A stretch of 64,000 nt of DNA from positions 103,352 to 167,351 of the forward strand of contig NZ_BMNA01000006.1 of assembly GCF_014646215.1 (NCBI RefSeq). The letters run 5' to 3'. Below, piece by piece: positions 34,813-43,914 of this stretch. The position numbers were made by a program, and so were the translations under genes. The DNA comes from Nakamurella endophytica (GTDB lineage Bacteria > Actinomycetota > Actinomycetes > Mycobacteriales > Nakamurellaceae). The notes below the pieces were generated by a model. It was not told the origin of the DNA, did not search any database, and was given only the letters and a program-made list of their open reading frames with translations. Positions within the stretch are counted from its first letter, which is position 1. Each line of letters starts with the position of its first letter.

Positions 34813-36495
34813 TCAGCCCGCCGCCGGCCGCTGCTCGTCGACCCACCGCCGCACCACGACACCCAGCGCCGGCAGCGGCAGCGAGCCGTGGTCCAGCACC
34901 GCGCCGTGGAAGCCCGGCAGGTCGAAGCCGGCGCCGAGCGCGTCACGGGCGACGTCGCGCAGCCGCAGGATCTCGCGCTGGCCGGTCATGTACGCGAGGG
35001 CCTGGCCGGGCCAGGCGATGTACCGGTCGGTCTCCGACGTCAGGAACGGCTCGGGGGCGGGCATGTGGTCCAGCAGGTACCCGCGGGCCTGCTCCCGGCT
35101 CCAGCCCAGGGCGTGGATCCCGGTGTCCACGACGAGCCGGGCGGCCCGGTGCAGCTCGGCGAACACGGCGCCGATCTCCTGGCGCACGTCGCTGTACAGG
35201 CCGAGCTCGCCGGACAGCCGCTCGGTGTAGAGCCCCCAGCCCTCCGCGTGCACCGTCACCAGGCTCTGGGTGAGCAGGGCCGGCAGCGCGGTGTTCGCCT
35301 GGGCCCGGGCCAGCTGCAGGTGGTGTCCGGGCACGGCCTCGTGGAACGCCACGGCCTCGAGATCCCAGCCGGTGCCCATGGTCGGCAGCAGGGTGTTGAA
35401 CCAGTACGTGCCCGGCCGGGTCCCGTCGGTGCGCGGCAGGGTGTAGTGCGGCGCGGTGCCGCTCGACGCGACCGGCTCCGGCATGGGCTCCACCGCGCAC
35501 GGCGGCGGCAGCGGCGGCGCGACGACCCGGTCGGCGACCGCCTCGGCGCGGCGGACGGCGGCCCGCACCAGCCCCAGCGCCTCCTGGGCGTCGGTCAGGG
35601 TGCCGGCCCGGAAGGCGGCGTGCACGGCGTCGAGGTCGGGCAGGTCGAGCTGCGCCCCCAGCTCGACGGCGCGCGCCTCGAGGCGGCCCACCGCCTCCAG
35701 CCCGATCTCGTGGATCTCCTGCGCGGCCAGCGGCAGCGTGGTGTGCCGGCGGATCGCGTCGGCGTACCGCTGCTCGCCGCCGGGCAACCACACCAGGCCG
35801 GCCCGGTCGTCGTCGCGGGCCACCGGCAGCAGCTCGTCCCGGACGGCGTCCCGCCAGCGCTCCAGGGCGGGCCGGACGGTGTCGGTCGCGACGGCGACGA
35901 GCCGCTCCCGCCACCCGTCCGCGCCGTCCCACCCGGCCGGCGGCTCCGGGCTGATCAGGGCGCGGGGTGCCGGGTCGGCGAGGACGGCGTCCACCCACGT
36001 CAGGGCGTTGGCGGTGAGCGTCGAGACGGGGGTGAGCCCGTTGGCGGCGCCGGCCCGGAGCCGGCCGGTGACCGCGTCGATCCAGCCTGCCGAGCCGCGC
36101 AGCCGGGACAGGTAGGCCTCGGCCGCGTCGCCGTCCGCGAGCTTGGTCCGCGACGCGATCGCCACCAGGGTGGCCGGGCCGGACCAGGGGTGCGGCGTCA
36201 CCGTGTACTCGACGGCGGCGATGTCCAGGTCGAGCAGCGCGCCACCGGCGAAGGCGTCGATCGCCGCGGCCAGCGTCGCCTCGTCCGCCGACAGGTCCGT
36301 GCCCGGCCCGGCCAGCTCGGCGACCCGGTCGCGGATCCGGCCCAGGTCCGCCCGCAGCTCCGCCTCGCCCTCCGGGGACGCGTCGGGGACCAGCGCGTCG
36401 TACTCCTGGAGTCCGAACTCCGACGCCCCGAAGGGGTCGGCCCGCAACAGGCGGGTGTTCAGCTCGTCGGCCAGTCGGTGCAGGGGAGTGGTCAC
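34813..36495 (-). CDS. DUF885-family zinc peptidase
   Basis: 560 residues, a usual length for DUF885. The defining motif is AFHEAVPGHHLQLA near residue 410, followed by HAEGWGLYTERLSGELG about 36 residues later. These His and Glu residues resemble the metal site of M-type carboxypeptidases. It has no signal peptide. Members of this family are thought to be soluble metallopeptidases; activity here is inferred. It is convergent with the PPOX pseudogene (34770) and divergent from the DUF2332 gene. Confidence 0.87.
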   Translation of the reverse strand: MTTPLHRLADELNTRLLRADPFGASEFGLQEYDALVPDASPEGEAELRADLGRIRDRVAELAGPGTDLSADEATLAAAIDAFAGGALLDLDIAAVEYTVTPHPWSGPATLVAIASRTKLADGDAAEAYLSRLRGSAGWIDAVTGRLRAGAANGLTPVSTLTANALTWVDAVLADPAPRALISPEPPAGWDGADGWRERLVAVATDTVRPALERWRDAVRDELLPVARDDDRAGLVWLPGGEQRYADAIRRHTTLPLAAQEIHEIGLEAVGRLEARAVELGAQLDLPDLDAVHAAFRAGTLTDAQEALGLVRAAVRRAEAVADRVVAPPLPPPCAVEPMPEPVASSGTAPHYTLPRTDGTRPGTYWFNTLLPTMGTGWDLEAVAFHEAVPGHHLQLARAQANTALPALLTQSLVTVHAEGWGLYTERLSGELGLYSDVRQEIGAVFAELHRAARLVVDTGIHALGWSREQARGYLLDHMPAPEPFLTSETDRYIAWPGQALAYMTGQREILRLRDVARDALGAGFDLPGFHGAVLDHGSLPLPALGVVVRRWVDEQRPAAG

Positions 36496-36601
36496 GGTGT
36501 GCCTCCGGACGGTGCGTGGGTGCCCGCCGAGTCTGTCGCACCGTCCGCCGTCCCGGCCGGCCGGGGGGACGGGCGCGAGGGTCCCGGGCTACCGTCGCCC
36601 G

Positions 36602-37651
36602 GTGGCGACGCCGTCCGAGGTCTACCGCCGGTTCGGCGAAACCTGCGACGTGGCGTCGCTGTCCGGACACGTCGCGCTGGCCGTGAGCCGGTCGGACCCG
36701 GCGCTGCAGGTGCTCGCCGCAGCGCCGGGGCGCGCCCGCCGGCCCGCAGCGCTGCTGGCGGCCCTGCACGACCTGGCCGTGGCCGGCCGGGCTCCGGCCC
36801 TGGCCGCCGCCTACGCCGCCGGTGACGGCCCGGCCGCGGCGGCCGCCGCGGTCGCCGTGCTGCTCCGGGACTCCGGCGCGGTGCTGGCGACGGCGGCCCG
36901 GCGCGCGCCGTGCGGCGACGAGACCGGGCGCTGGGCGGCGCTGTACCCGGTCGTCGCCGCGGCCGCCCACCGCACCGGTGCCGCGCGGATCGGACTGGTC
37001 GACGTGGCGCGGCCGGCCGCACTGAACCTGGTGGTCGACCGGGTGTGCGTCCGCTACGACGACGGCACCGTTCTCGGCGACCCGGCGTCGACCGTGCAGC
37101 GGTCCGCCTCCGTGGTCGGCGGGCACGGCGTCCCGTCCCGGCCGGTCCCCGAGGTGGTGGCGCGCGTGGGTGTCGACCCGGATCCGCTGGACGTCGGCGA
37201 CCCCGACGACGGCCGCTGGCTGCGCGCCTGCGTCCCGCCGGACGCCGCCGGGGCGGCCGCCCGGCTCGACCAGGAGATCGCGCTGGCGGCCGCCGTGCCC
37301 CGGTCACTGGTCCGCGGGGATCCGGTGGACCTGCTGTCCGAGGCCGTCGGGGGGGTGCCCGCCGGCGTGCTGCCGGTGGTGACCACGACCTGGGTGCTGT
37401 CGCGCTGGACGCCCGAGCGCCGCCGGGACTTCCTGCGGCGCCTCGAGGTCGAGGCGCACCGCCGGCCCCTGGCGTGGGTGTCGGTCGAGGGCGTGGGCGT
37501 CGCGCCCGGGGTGCCGACGTTCGGCGACCGACCCGCCTCCGGGCACAGCATCCTCGGGGTGACGGTGCCCGACGGGTCGACGCTGCGCAGCGAGGCGGTC
37601 GGCCGGTGCTGGCGGCGCGGGCGCCAGCTGGCCTGGCTCGCCGACCGCTGA
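36602..37651 (+). CDS. DUF2332-family protein
   Basis: 349 residues. The start EVYRRFGETCDVASLSGHVALAVSRSDPALQVLA and the central GRWAALYPVV and GLVDVARPAALNLVVDR stretches match the actinobacterial DUF2332 family. It is Ala/Arg-rich with no membrane segments. The C-terminal GHSILGVTVPDGSTLRSEAVGRCWRRGRQLAWLADR end is typical too. The family's function is unknown. The GTG at 36602 is chosen by alignment with the usual N-terminus. It is convergent with the aldo/keto reductase with only 19 bp between the stops. Confidence 0.82.
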   Translation: MATPSEVYRRFGETCDVASLSGHVALAVSRSDPALQVLAAAPGRARRPAALLAALHDLAVAGRAPALAAAYAAGDGPAAAAAAVAVLLRDSGAVLATAARRAPCGDETGRWAALYPVVAAAAHRTGAARIGLVDVARPAALNLVVDRVCVRYDDGTVLGDPASTVQRSASVVGGHGVPSRPVPEVVARVGVDPDPLDVGDPDDGRWLRACVPPDAAGAAARLDQEIALAAAVPRSLVRGDPVDLLSEAVGGVPAGVLPVVTTTWVLSRWTPERRRDFLRRLEVEAHRRPLAWVSVEGVGVAPGVPTFGDRPASGHSILGVTVPDGSTLRSEAVGRCWRRGRQLAWLADR

Positions 37652-37670
37652 CCGCCGGCCGGGCGCACGG

Positions 37671-38705
37671 TCAGGCCGCGGACGCCGCCCGCCGGCCGGC
37701 CGGGCGGCGCCGGAGGTCCGGGTCGCGCAGCGCGGGCGGCAGGTAGGTCGCCTGGTCCGGCGCACCGACGTTCGTGCCCGGCGCGACGACGGCGTCGATG
37801 CGGTCCAGCACGTCGTCGGAGAGGGTCACCTCGGCCCCGGCCAGCAGGTCGTCGAGCTGCTCGCCGGTGCGCGGGCCGATCAGCGCGCTGGTCACCCCGG
37901 GGTGCGCGATCGCGAACGCCATCGCCAGGTGGGTCATCCGCAGGCCCGCCTCGTCGGCCAGCGCCACCAGGCGCTCCACCGCGGCCAACCGGCTCTCGTC
38001 CCGGAGGCTGGTGAAGCGCTCGACGCGCCGCAGGTCGGTCGGCTGCTCGCGGCGGATGCGGCCGGTCAGCATCCCCTTGGCCAGCGGGCTCCAGACGAGG
38101 ACACCCAGGCCGTGGCGCTGGGCGACGGGCAGCACCTCGGCCTCGATGCCCCGGTCCAGGATGGAGTAGGCCGGCTGCTCGGTGCGGAACCGCTCCAGCC
38201 CGCGCCGTTCGGCCACCCACTGCGCGTGCACCATGTCGGAGGCCGGGAGGGCGGACGAGCCGATCGCACGGACCTTCCCTGCGCGGACGAGATCGGTGAG
38301 GGCGGACAGCGTCTCCTCGACGTCGGTGTCGGGATCGGGGCGGTGGACCTGGTAGAGGTCGATGTGGTCGGTGCGGAGCCGGCGGAGCGAGTGCTCGACC
38401 TCGGCCACGATCCACCGGCGGGAGGCACCCCGGCGGTTGGGGTCGTCGCCCATCGGCAGGCCGAGCTTGGTGGCGAGCACGACGTCGTCGCGCCGCCCCT
38501 GCAGGGCCTTGCCGACGATCTCCTCCGACTCGCCGGAGGCGTAGATGTCGGCCGTGTCGACGAGGTTGACGCCGGCGTCGAGCGCGCGGTGGATCATCCG
38601 GATGCAGTCGTCGTGATCCGGGTTGCCCAGCGCGCCGAACATCATGGTGCCGAGGGCGAAGGGGCTGACCCGGATGCCGGTCGCGCCGAGGGTGCGGTAA
38701 TGCAC
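37671..38705 (-). CDS. Aldo/keto reductase
   Basis: 344 residues of the NADP(H)-dependent AKR superfamily. The catalytic set is visible: Asp and Tyr in NLVDTADIYASGESEE, Lys in LATKLG and His in DLYQVHRPD. The cofactor end has SALIGPRTGEQLDDLL. It probably reduces a small aldehyde or ketone. The start ATG is at 38705. A tetR gene is divergent across 141 bp containing two palindromes, so this gene is probably the target of that repressor. Confidence 0.9.
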   Translation of the reverse strand: MHYRTLGATGIRVSPFALGTMMFGALGNPDHDDCIRMIHRALDAGVNLVDTADIYASGESEEIVGKALQGRRDDVVLATKLGLPMGDDPNRRGASRRWIVAEVEHSLRRLRTDHIDLYQVHRPDPDTDVEETLSALTDLVRAGKVRAIGSSALPASDMVHAQWVAERRGLERFRTEQPAYSILDRGIEAEVLPVAQRHGLGVLVWSPLAKGMLTGRIRREQPTDLRRVERFTSLRDESRLAAVERLVALADEAGLRMTHLAMAFAIAHPGVTSALIGPRTGEQLDDLLAGAEVTLSDDVLDRIDAVVAPGTNVGAPDQATYLPPALRDPDLRRRPAGRRAASAA

Positions 38706-38780
38706 GGTGACTCCTGGGGTGGGGTGGTGGCGGCACGTCGACCCGCGCGCACGGCGGCCCGCGGGCTACAGTGGCGATGC

Positions 38781-38829
38781 GGATCGACGATCCGGTTGAC
38801 TCGCTCCACCATACGGATCGTTGTTCCGT
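38781..38829. promoter_or_regulatory. Two palindromes between the aldo/keto reductase and tetR (candidate operators)
   Basis: GGATCGACGATCC (38781-38793) is a perfect 13-bp dyad. ACGGA-N7-TCCGT (38813-38829) is a second, gapped dyad near the tetR start. A TTGACT hexamer at 38796-38801 lies between them and could be a -35 element. TetR repressors commonly bind such palindromes in divergent intergenic regions. Confidence 0.5.
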
Positions 38830-38846
38830 TTACGCAAGGAGGTCCC

Positions 38847-39422
38847 GTGACCGGGGAGGCGGGACGCCGTCCGCGGGCCGACGCGCAGCGGAACGTCGAC
38901 GCCCTGGTGCGCGCCGCCACCACGGTGTTCGCGACGGCCGGCGTGGACGCGCCGATCCGGACCATCGCCGGCGAGGCCGGCGTCGGGCTGGCCACCCTGT
39001 ACCGGCACTTCCCGCAACGCTCCGACCTCGTCGCCGCGGTGTTCCGGCGCGAGGTCGACGCCTGCGCCGCCGCGGCCCCCGTGCTGGCCGCCGCCCACGA
39101 GCCGGGTGAGGCGCTGGGCCGGTGGCTGCTGCGCTACACCGAGTTCCTCGCCGCCAAGCGCGGTCTCGCCGCGGCGTTGCACTCCGGGGACCCGGCGTTC
39201 GGTGCCCTGCCCGGCTACTTCGATGCGCACCTGGGCCCGGCCCTGGAGGGCCTGCTGCACTCGGCGGTCGAGGCCGGCCAGGCCAGGGACGACGTCGACG
39301 CGCGCGACATCCTGCACACCGTGGCCAATCTCTGCGTGCCGGCCGCCGACGGCGGCACGGAGCGGGCGCAGCGGATGGTCGCCGTGTTCGTCGACGGCCT
39401 GCGCCGCACCGACGGCCGGTAG
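38847..39422 (+). CDS. TetR-family regulator (divergent to aldo/keto reductase)
   Basis: 191 residues. The N-terminal HTH reads IRTIAGEAGVGLATLYRHFPQRSDLVAAV, a standard TetR DNA-binding domain. The rest is a helical ligand-binding domain with AAALHSGDPAFGALPGYFDAHLGPALEGLLHSAVEAGQARDDVDA, typical of the TetR_C_33-like group. The GTG start at 38847 follows AAGGAGG, a strong ribosome binding site. It probably represses itself and the divergent aldo/keto reductase through the palindromes between them. Confidence 0.9.
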   Translation: MTGEAGRRPRADAQRNVDALVRAATTVFATAGVDAPIRTIAGEAGVGLATLYRHFPQRSDLVAAVFRREVDACAAAAPVLAAAHEPGEALGRWLLRYTEFLAAKRGLAAALHSGDPAFGALPGYFDAHLGPALEGLLHSAVEAGQARDDVDARDILHTVANLCVPAADGGTERAQRMVAVFVDGLRRTDGR

Positions 39423-39572
39423 CTCCTGCAGGCGGCGGTGCACCGGGTGCGCCGGCAGCCCGTTCCGCAGGGCTGGTCCGGGCCGCGCCCTGTGCGATGC
39501 CACGAAACGGGTGGTCAGCGGTACGTTGGCGCAGCGAGACACGCGTGGAGGGCGGACGGTTCGACTGGGGAA

Positions 39573-40250
39573 GTGGTGGACCTGTCCGAGGCGGAGCAGC
39601 AGGCCGGTCGGTACCGACAACGGCGCCGCACCAGAACGGCCATCGTGGAAGCGGCCACCGCGTTGTTGGCGGCCGGCCGCGATCCTTCGGTCGCCGAGGT
39701 CGCGGAGGCGGCCGAGGTCTCCCGGCGGACGGTCTACATGCACTTCCCGACGCTGGAGCACCTGCTGATCGACGCAACCCTCGGTGCACTCAGTCAGGGC
39801 GCCGTCGACGAGGCGATCACCGCTGTCGGCTCGCAGGGAAGACCTGCGGACAGGACGGTGGCGATGATCGAGGAGGTCGTGGCCCAGTCCGCACGGACCC
39901 TGGCACTGGGACGGTCGTTGCTGCGGTTGACGGTGGACCAGCCACCGGTCGCAGATCGGTCGGGTCCGGTGCGGGGCTACCGGCGGGTCCAGTGGATCGA
40001 GGCCGCTCTCGAGCCGTTGCGCGAGGAGCTCGACGAGCGTCAGCGGGATCGCCTGCTCTCGGCCCTCACCACGGTGGTCGGCTGGGAGGCACTGATCGTC
40101 CTGCAGGACCTCCGCGGTCAGGCGCTGGACGACGCTGTTGCGACCGTCCTGTGGACGGTCCGGGCCCTGATCTCGGCGGCAACGAACGCCACCGACCCAC
40201 CCCCCCGGTCCGGTGCGAAGACCCGCGGCGGCGTGGCCCACGGCGATTGA
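39573..40250 (+). CDS. TetR-family regulator upstream of the monooxygenase
   Basis: 225 residues from the GTG at 39573 (a second GTG follows directly). The HTH reads PSVAEVAEAAEVSRRTVYMHFPTLEHLLIDATL. The C-terminal domain is helical without a recognised ligand class. Its codon use is slightly less GC3-rich than the neighbours. It is followed after 70 bp by a small monooxygenase gene, and a strong palindrome lies in that gap, so it is probably the local repressor. The frame is open upstream to 39438 but lacks a ribosome binding site there. Confidence 0.85.
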   Translation: MVDLSEAEQQAGRYRQRRRTRTAIVEAATALLAAGRDPSVAEVAEAAEVSRRTVYMHFPTLEHLLIDATLGALSQGAVDEAITAVGSQGRPADRTVAMIEEVVAQSARTLALGRSLLRLTVDQPPVADRSGPVRGYRRVQWIEAALEPLREELDERQRDRLLSALTTVVGWEALIVLQDLRGQALDDAVATVLWTVRALISAATNATDPPPRSGAKTRGGVAHGD

Positions 40251-40259
40251 CAGCAGCCC

Positions 40260-40309
40260 CTCTCGAGGTGACACTTGTGCAGTCATTGCACAGTTGTGCA
40301 ACTCGAGAG
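40260..40309. promoter_or_regulatory. Nested palindromes before the monooxygenase gene (candidate TetR operator)
   Basis: TTGCACAGTTGTGCAA (40286-40301) is a perfect dyad around a GT centre. A second dyad, TGTGCA-N5-TGCACA (40276-40292), overlaps it, so the half-site TGTGCA/TGCACA occurs three times. An outer pair CTCTCGAG (40260-40267) and CTCGAGAG (40302-40309) encloses both. The ribosome binding site GAGAGG of the monooxygenase overlaps the last arm, so binding would block transcription and an RNA hairpin could hide the site. Confidence 0.65.
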
Positions 40310-40320
40310 AGGTGTTCGGG

Positions 40321-40638
40321 ATGGTGCAGTTCGTCAACTGTTTCGAGGTTCCCGTCGGCAGGGACGACGACTTCCTCCGCCTGTGGACCGAGGTCAACGG
40401 CTACATGGTCACTCGGCCGGGCTATGTCAACCACCGGCTGCAACGCTCGCTCATGCCGGACGCCCGGTACCGCTTCGTCAACCTCGCCGAGTGGCGATCG
40501 GCGGACGACCTCCGCGCCGGCCACGACGAACGCTTCCGGAAGCTGGCCACGGGCCCCGCCTGGGCGGACTTCCGGTCCACGCCGGCGATGTACGAGATCG
40601 TCCACAGCGGACAGCGCGACCACACCGACGACGACTGA
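40321..40638 (+). CDS. Antibiotic biosynthesis monooxygenase (ABM) domain protein
   Basis: 105 residues in one ABM ferredoxin-like domain. It begins with QFVNCFEVPVGRDDDFLRLWTEVNGYMVTRPGYVNHRLQRSL and continues with RFVNLAEWRSADDLRAGHDERFRKLA, typical of ABM proteins such as cofactor-free quinone-forming monooxygenases or heme-degrading relatives. No metal ligand set is obvious. With the upstream TetR it forms a common detoxification pair; the ligand is unknown. The GAGAGG ribosome binding site lies 8 bases upstream. Confidence 0.85.
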   Translation: MVQFVNCFEVPVGRDDDFLRLWTEVNGYMVTRPGYVNHRLQRSLMPDARYRFVNLAEWRSADDLRAGHDERFRKLATGPAWADFRSTPAMYEIVHSGQRDHTDDD

Positions 40639-40949
40639 TCGGGTTCCCGGCGCGCAGCCCTCGGCGCCGGACTGCGCGGCGGCGGACCGGAGCCGGGGCT
40701 GCCGGGAGGGTGCGGACCGGCCGGGGCGGCCGTCCGGTCGACTGCCGAGCAGTTGCGGCGCATCGACAGCCCGGCCGGCCTTCCGACCGCGCTGTTCACC
40801 CCTCCCGCGCGGGCGGGCAGTCGGACCCCTCGAACGGCCGACCGCGACCGCGGAGCCACGGGCGGTGGCGTCCGGGCTCTGCTGGCCGATCCCGCGGAGC
40901 AGTGGGCGTGCCGTCCGCCGCACCCCTGCCCGTCGGCGGACGGTCCGGG
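40639..40949. terminator. Convergent intergenic region with a strong hairpin
   Basis: This 311-bp gap lies between the ABM gene and the CPBP gene, whose 3' ends face each other. CGGAC and GGCCG (40713-40723, one bulged C) pair with CGGCC and GTCCG (40727-40736) across a GGG loop, a plausible bidirectional terminator without a U-tract. The rest shows no gene I would accept. Confidence 0.45.
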
Positions 40950-42206
40950 TCAGAACGGCTGCGATCGGTTCCCGTCGACCCGCTCCGGGGGCCGGTGACC
41001 GGGCACGTCCGCGGGTGGCCAGGGACCGGGAGGCCACGGACCGGGAGCGCCGATGCCCGGCCACGGACCGGGTGCGCCGGCGGGTGGCCACGAACCTGGA
41101 GCGCCCGCGGGCGGCCAGGACCCGGGCCACCGACCATCGGCCGGGCGGCGCCGGGCGGCCAGGGTCTCCGCCTGGACCAGCCGCCGGCTGCGGACCAGCG
41201 CGACGATCGTCACCACGGTGCCGGCGACGCCCCAGCCGAGGACCGCCAGCCCGCACAGCGCCTTGACCTCCAGCGCCGGGGACATCGCCGACTGCAGCAC
41301 GACGGTGTCCCACAGCACGTGGGCGAGGACGAGCGGCCAGATCCGCCGGGTCCGCCAGAACAGCCAGGCCAGCACGACGGCGAGCCCGACACGGGCCACC
41401 GCTCCGACGCCCCACAGCGGGACGTGCAGCAGCACCCGGACCGCGGTGCCGGCGGTCACCGCGACGACGGCGACCGACCGCGGGTCCCAGTGGCGGGGGC
41501 GGAACCGGTCCGTCACCATCGCGGCGGTCAGCACGACCAGCGCGACGCTGCACTCCTCGAGGACCGAGGTGTTGAGGGCCAGCAGGGCCGCCCGGCCGAC
41601 GGCGCCGCCGACGGTGGGCACGCCGGGGATCGAGACCGGGCGCTGGTGCAGGAACGGCGCCGACGCGACCGACCAGGCGAAGCTGGCGCCGAGCGCGGCG
41701 AGCGCGGAGGCCAGCAGCACCGCAGGGCGCCGGAGCCGCGCCGGCCCCCTCGCCGGCCGGGCGGTGGGACCGGTCGGCACGACGGGGATCGGGACGGTCG
41801 GCGGGGTGCTGCCCGACGGGCCGGGCCGGCGTCGCAGCCGGCGCAGACCCGCGACGGTGCCCAGGTAGCCGGCGATGCAGACCGCCAGTGTGGCCAGCCA
41901 CCACCACCGGGGCAGGTGGTCGTCGGCCACGACGTCGGCCGTGGTCGTCGCCAGGACCGCGACGGTGACCACCGGCAGCCACCCTGCCGGCGGGACGGCG
42001 GTGCGGCCGTCGGGCACGCTGCGCAGGCTCATCCGCGGCCGGCGCGGCGGCGGAGGGTAGGGCCACCACCCCGGACCCGGGATCGGCGGACCCACCCGGC
42101 CGACGGCTCCGGGCGGCGGCGGCGGGAGGACACCCGGAGGAGCCGACCAGGACGGCGCCGGCCCGGGGGTGCGCCACGGATCGGCCGGCCCACCCAACTG
42201 CGTCAC
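40950..42206 (-). CDS. CPBP-family intramembrane glutamic protease homologue with Pro-rich ends
   Basis: 418 residues. About 55 Pro/Gly-rich N-terminal residues lead to eight or so membrane helices. The CPBP signature is present as NTSVLEECSVALVVL (Glu-Glu motif), followed by RVLLHVPLWG (His) and VLAHVLWDTVVL (second His). The Glu pair lacks the Arg usually found three residues later. The last ~65 residues repeat short Trp-Pro-Pro-x-Gly-Ala-Pro-Gly units. CPBP proteins are CAAX-type proteases or bacteriocin self-immunity proteins. The function here is unknown. Confidence 0.75.
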   Translation of the reverse strand: MTQLGGPADPWRTPGPAPSWSAPPGVLPPPPPGAVGRVGPPIPGPGWWPYPPPPRRPRMSLRSVPDGRTAVPPAGWLPVVTVAVLATTTADVVADDHLPRWWWLATLAVCIAGYLGTVAGLRRLRRRPGPSGSTPPTVPIPVVPTGPTARPARGPARLRRPAVLLASALAALGASFAWSVASAPFLHQRPVSIPGVPTVGGAVGRAALLALNTSVLEECSVALVVLTAAMVTDRFRPRHWDPRSVAVVAVTAGTAVRVLLHVPLWGVGAVARVGLAVVLAWLFWRTRRIWPLVLAHVLWDTVVLQSAMSPALEVKALCGLAVLGWGVAGTVVTIVALVRSRRLVQAETLAARRRPADGRWPGSWPPAGAPGSWPPAGAPGPWPGIGAPGPWPPGPWPPADVPGHRPPERVDGNRSQPF

Positions 42207-42418
42207 CCGTTGCCCCTTGCTCGTGGGCGCCGGCCCGGCCGGCGCCGTGCCGCGCCCGTGGTGGCTGACGCCGCGGGGGTCACGGTCCTGCCGACGCCGG
42301 CATCAGCGCCGGCGCGGCTCCCTGGAGTGGTGACGTCCGCCGGGTGGACCGTCGCCGACGGATCCGCGGGCACACGACAACGGCCGGCGGCCTGCGCCAC
42401 CGGCCACACCCGTCCGGG

Positions 42419-42658
42419 TCAGCGGCGCGACGACCTCGAGGCGTACCCGCCTGCGGGCTCGTCGTCGTCGTCGGGGAGGTACTTCGTGTAGTCCTCGTCG
42501 TCGTCGTCGATGTCCTCGACGGCGGCGCCGGTGGTCGGCTCGGGCAAGGGGGCGCCGGACAGCTCACGCTGCAGGGCCCGCGCGTCCAGGTCGCTCACGT
42601 GGTACTTGAGATCCCGCGCGACCTTGGTCTGCTTTGCCTTCTGACGGCCTCGCCCCAT
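42419..42658 (-). CDS. DUF3073 family protein
   Basis: 79 residues. The start MGRGRQKAKQTKVARDLKY is diagnostic of DUF3073, a small actinobacterial family of unknown function. A basic N-terminal half is followed by an Asp-rich acidic tail with DDDDEDYTKYLPDDDDEP. The mixed charge suggests nucleic-acid or ribosome association, but this is inference. The upstream leader (42659-42760) is GC-rich with a GGCCG/CGGCC hairpin; a TACGAT hexamer near 42738 on the minus strand could be a -10 element. Confidence 0.9.
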   Translation of the reverse strand: MGRGRQKAKQTKVARDLKYHVSDLDARALQRELSGAPLPEPTTGAAVEDIDDDDEDYTKYLPDDDDEPAGGYASRSSRR

Positions 42659-42824
42659 GAGCGGACCCCCTCGCACGTAGAAAAGGGGGCGGCCGACGAG
42701 CGGCGGCCCCAGCTCAGTTGTCTGTCGTGCCCCCGATCGTACAGGTTGCGCACGACCTTCCGCGGGCGGCGCGGGACACAGCTCGCGGCCCGCCGACCGC
42801 CGCGGACCGGCCCGCGCGCGACCG

Positions 42825-43793
42825 TCAGAAGACGTCCGGCGCGAGCTCCACCACGCCGACCGGGCGGCCGCCGCCGAGCACCGTGCCGGTGGCCAGCTCG
42901 TCGAGCAGTTCGGACCCGACGCCGAGCATCCGCAGCCCCGCCACCAGCACCGGCATCCGGGCCCGGTCGCCACCGTCGGAGATCTTGACGGCGACCGCGC
43001 TGCCGTCCGGCAGGGCGGCGCAGTGCACGCCCTCGGCGCCGCCCTTGACGAGCAGCTCCGGGTGCCGCTGCATCAGCCGGGTGTCCTCGCGACCGGTGCC
43101 GCCGACCATCTCCGGGTGGTGCCGCATGGCCGCGGCGACCAGCGCCGGCTCGCCGTCCGTCGCGGCCGCCACCCGCCCGAAGGCGCGGGCCAGCCCGGTC
43201 AGCGACACGGCGAACAGCGGCGCCCCGCAGCCGTCGACGCCCACCGCGGACGGCTGCTCGCCGGACAGCTCGGCGACCTGGCGCGCCACGGCCTGCTGCA
43301 GCGGGTGGTCCGGGTCCAGGTAGGACGCGACATCCCAGCCGGCCGCGACGCAGGCGGTCAGCATGCCGGCGTGCTTGCCGGAGCAGTTCATGGCCAGCCG
43401 CCGCGGCCCGCCGCCGGCGGCCAGCACCGACAGCCGCGCGGCCTCGTCGAGCGGCAGCGCCGGCGGGCATCCCAGGTCGTCCTCGGTGAGGTCGACCCGG
43501 TCCAGCATCGCCTGCACCCGCTCGGTGTGCATGGGCTCGCCGGAGTGCGACGCCGACGCCAGCGCCAGGTCTGCCCCGGCCAGCTCGGCGCCGGCCGCCA
43601 GCATGGCCACCGCCTGGAACGGCTTGTTCGACGAGCGCGGGAAGACCGCGGCGTCGACGCCGCCCCGGGCGTGCAGGACCTCGCCGCCCGGCCCGGTCAC
43701 CACCACCGCGCCGAAGTGCGTCCCCTCGTGGAACCCGGAGCGGACGACATGGACCAGGGGGACGTGCGGTGCGTCCTCGGTGCTGTGCGGCAT
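42825..43793 (-). CDS. Asparaginase family protein (type II-like, PF06089 group)
   Basis: 322 residues. Motifs typical of the actinobacterial asparaginase group include VHVVRSGFHEGTHFGAVVV, VFPRSSNKPFQAVAML, MNCSGKHAGMLTAC and GVDGCGAPLFAVSLTGLARAF. The enzyme hydrolyses L-asparagine to aspartate and ammonia. It lacks a signal peptide. The ATG at 43793 is chosen because GAGG lies nine bases upstream; an ATG at 43802 is also possible. A threonine dehydratase lies just upstream on the same strand with a 121-bp gap. Confidence 0.88.
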   Translation of the reverse strand: MPHSTEDAPHVPLVHVVRSGFHEGTHFGAVVVTGPGGEVLHARGGVDAAVFPRSSNKPFQAVAMLAAGAELAGADLALASASHSGEPMHTERVQAMLDRVDLTEDDLGCPPALPLDEAARLSVLAAGGGPRRLAMNCSGKHAGMLTACVAAGWDVASYLDPDHPLQQAVARQVAELSGEQPSAVGVDGCGAPLFAVSLTGLARAFGRVAAATDGEPALVAAAMRHHPEMVGGTGREDTRLMQRHPELLVKGGAEGVHCAALPDGSAVAVKISDGGDRARMPVLVAGLRMLGVGSELLDELATGTVLGGGRPVGVVELAPDVF

Positions 43794-43914
43794 GGGGAGC
43801 ATCCTCGCGTCCCCGGCGGCCGCCCGGCGACCGGGGTGCCGGGCGGACCCGGGTCGGCGGGGGCTGGGGCGGGTTGGGTGGGCGGGGGCTCGGGCGGGCC
43901 GGGTGGGCGGCGGC

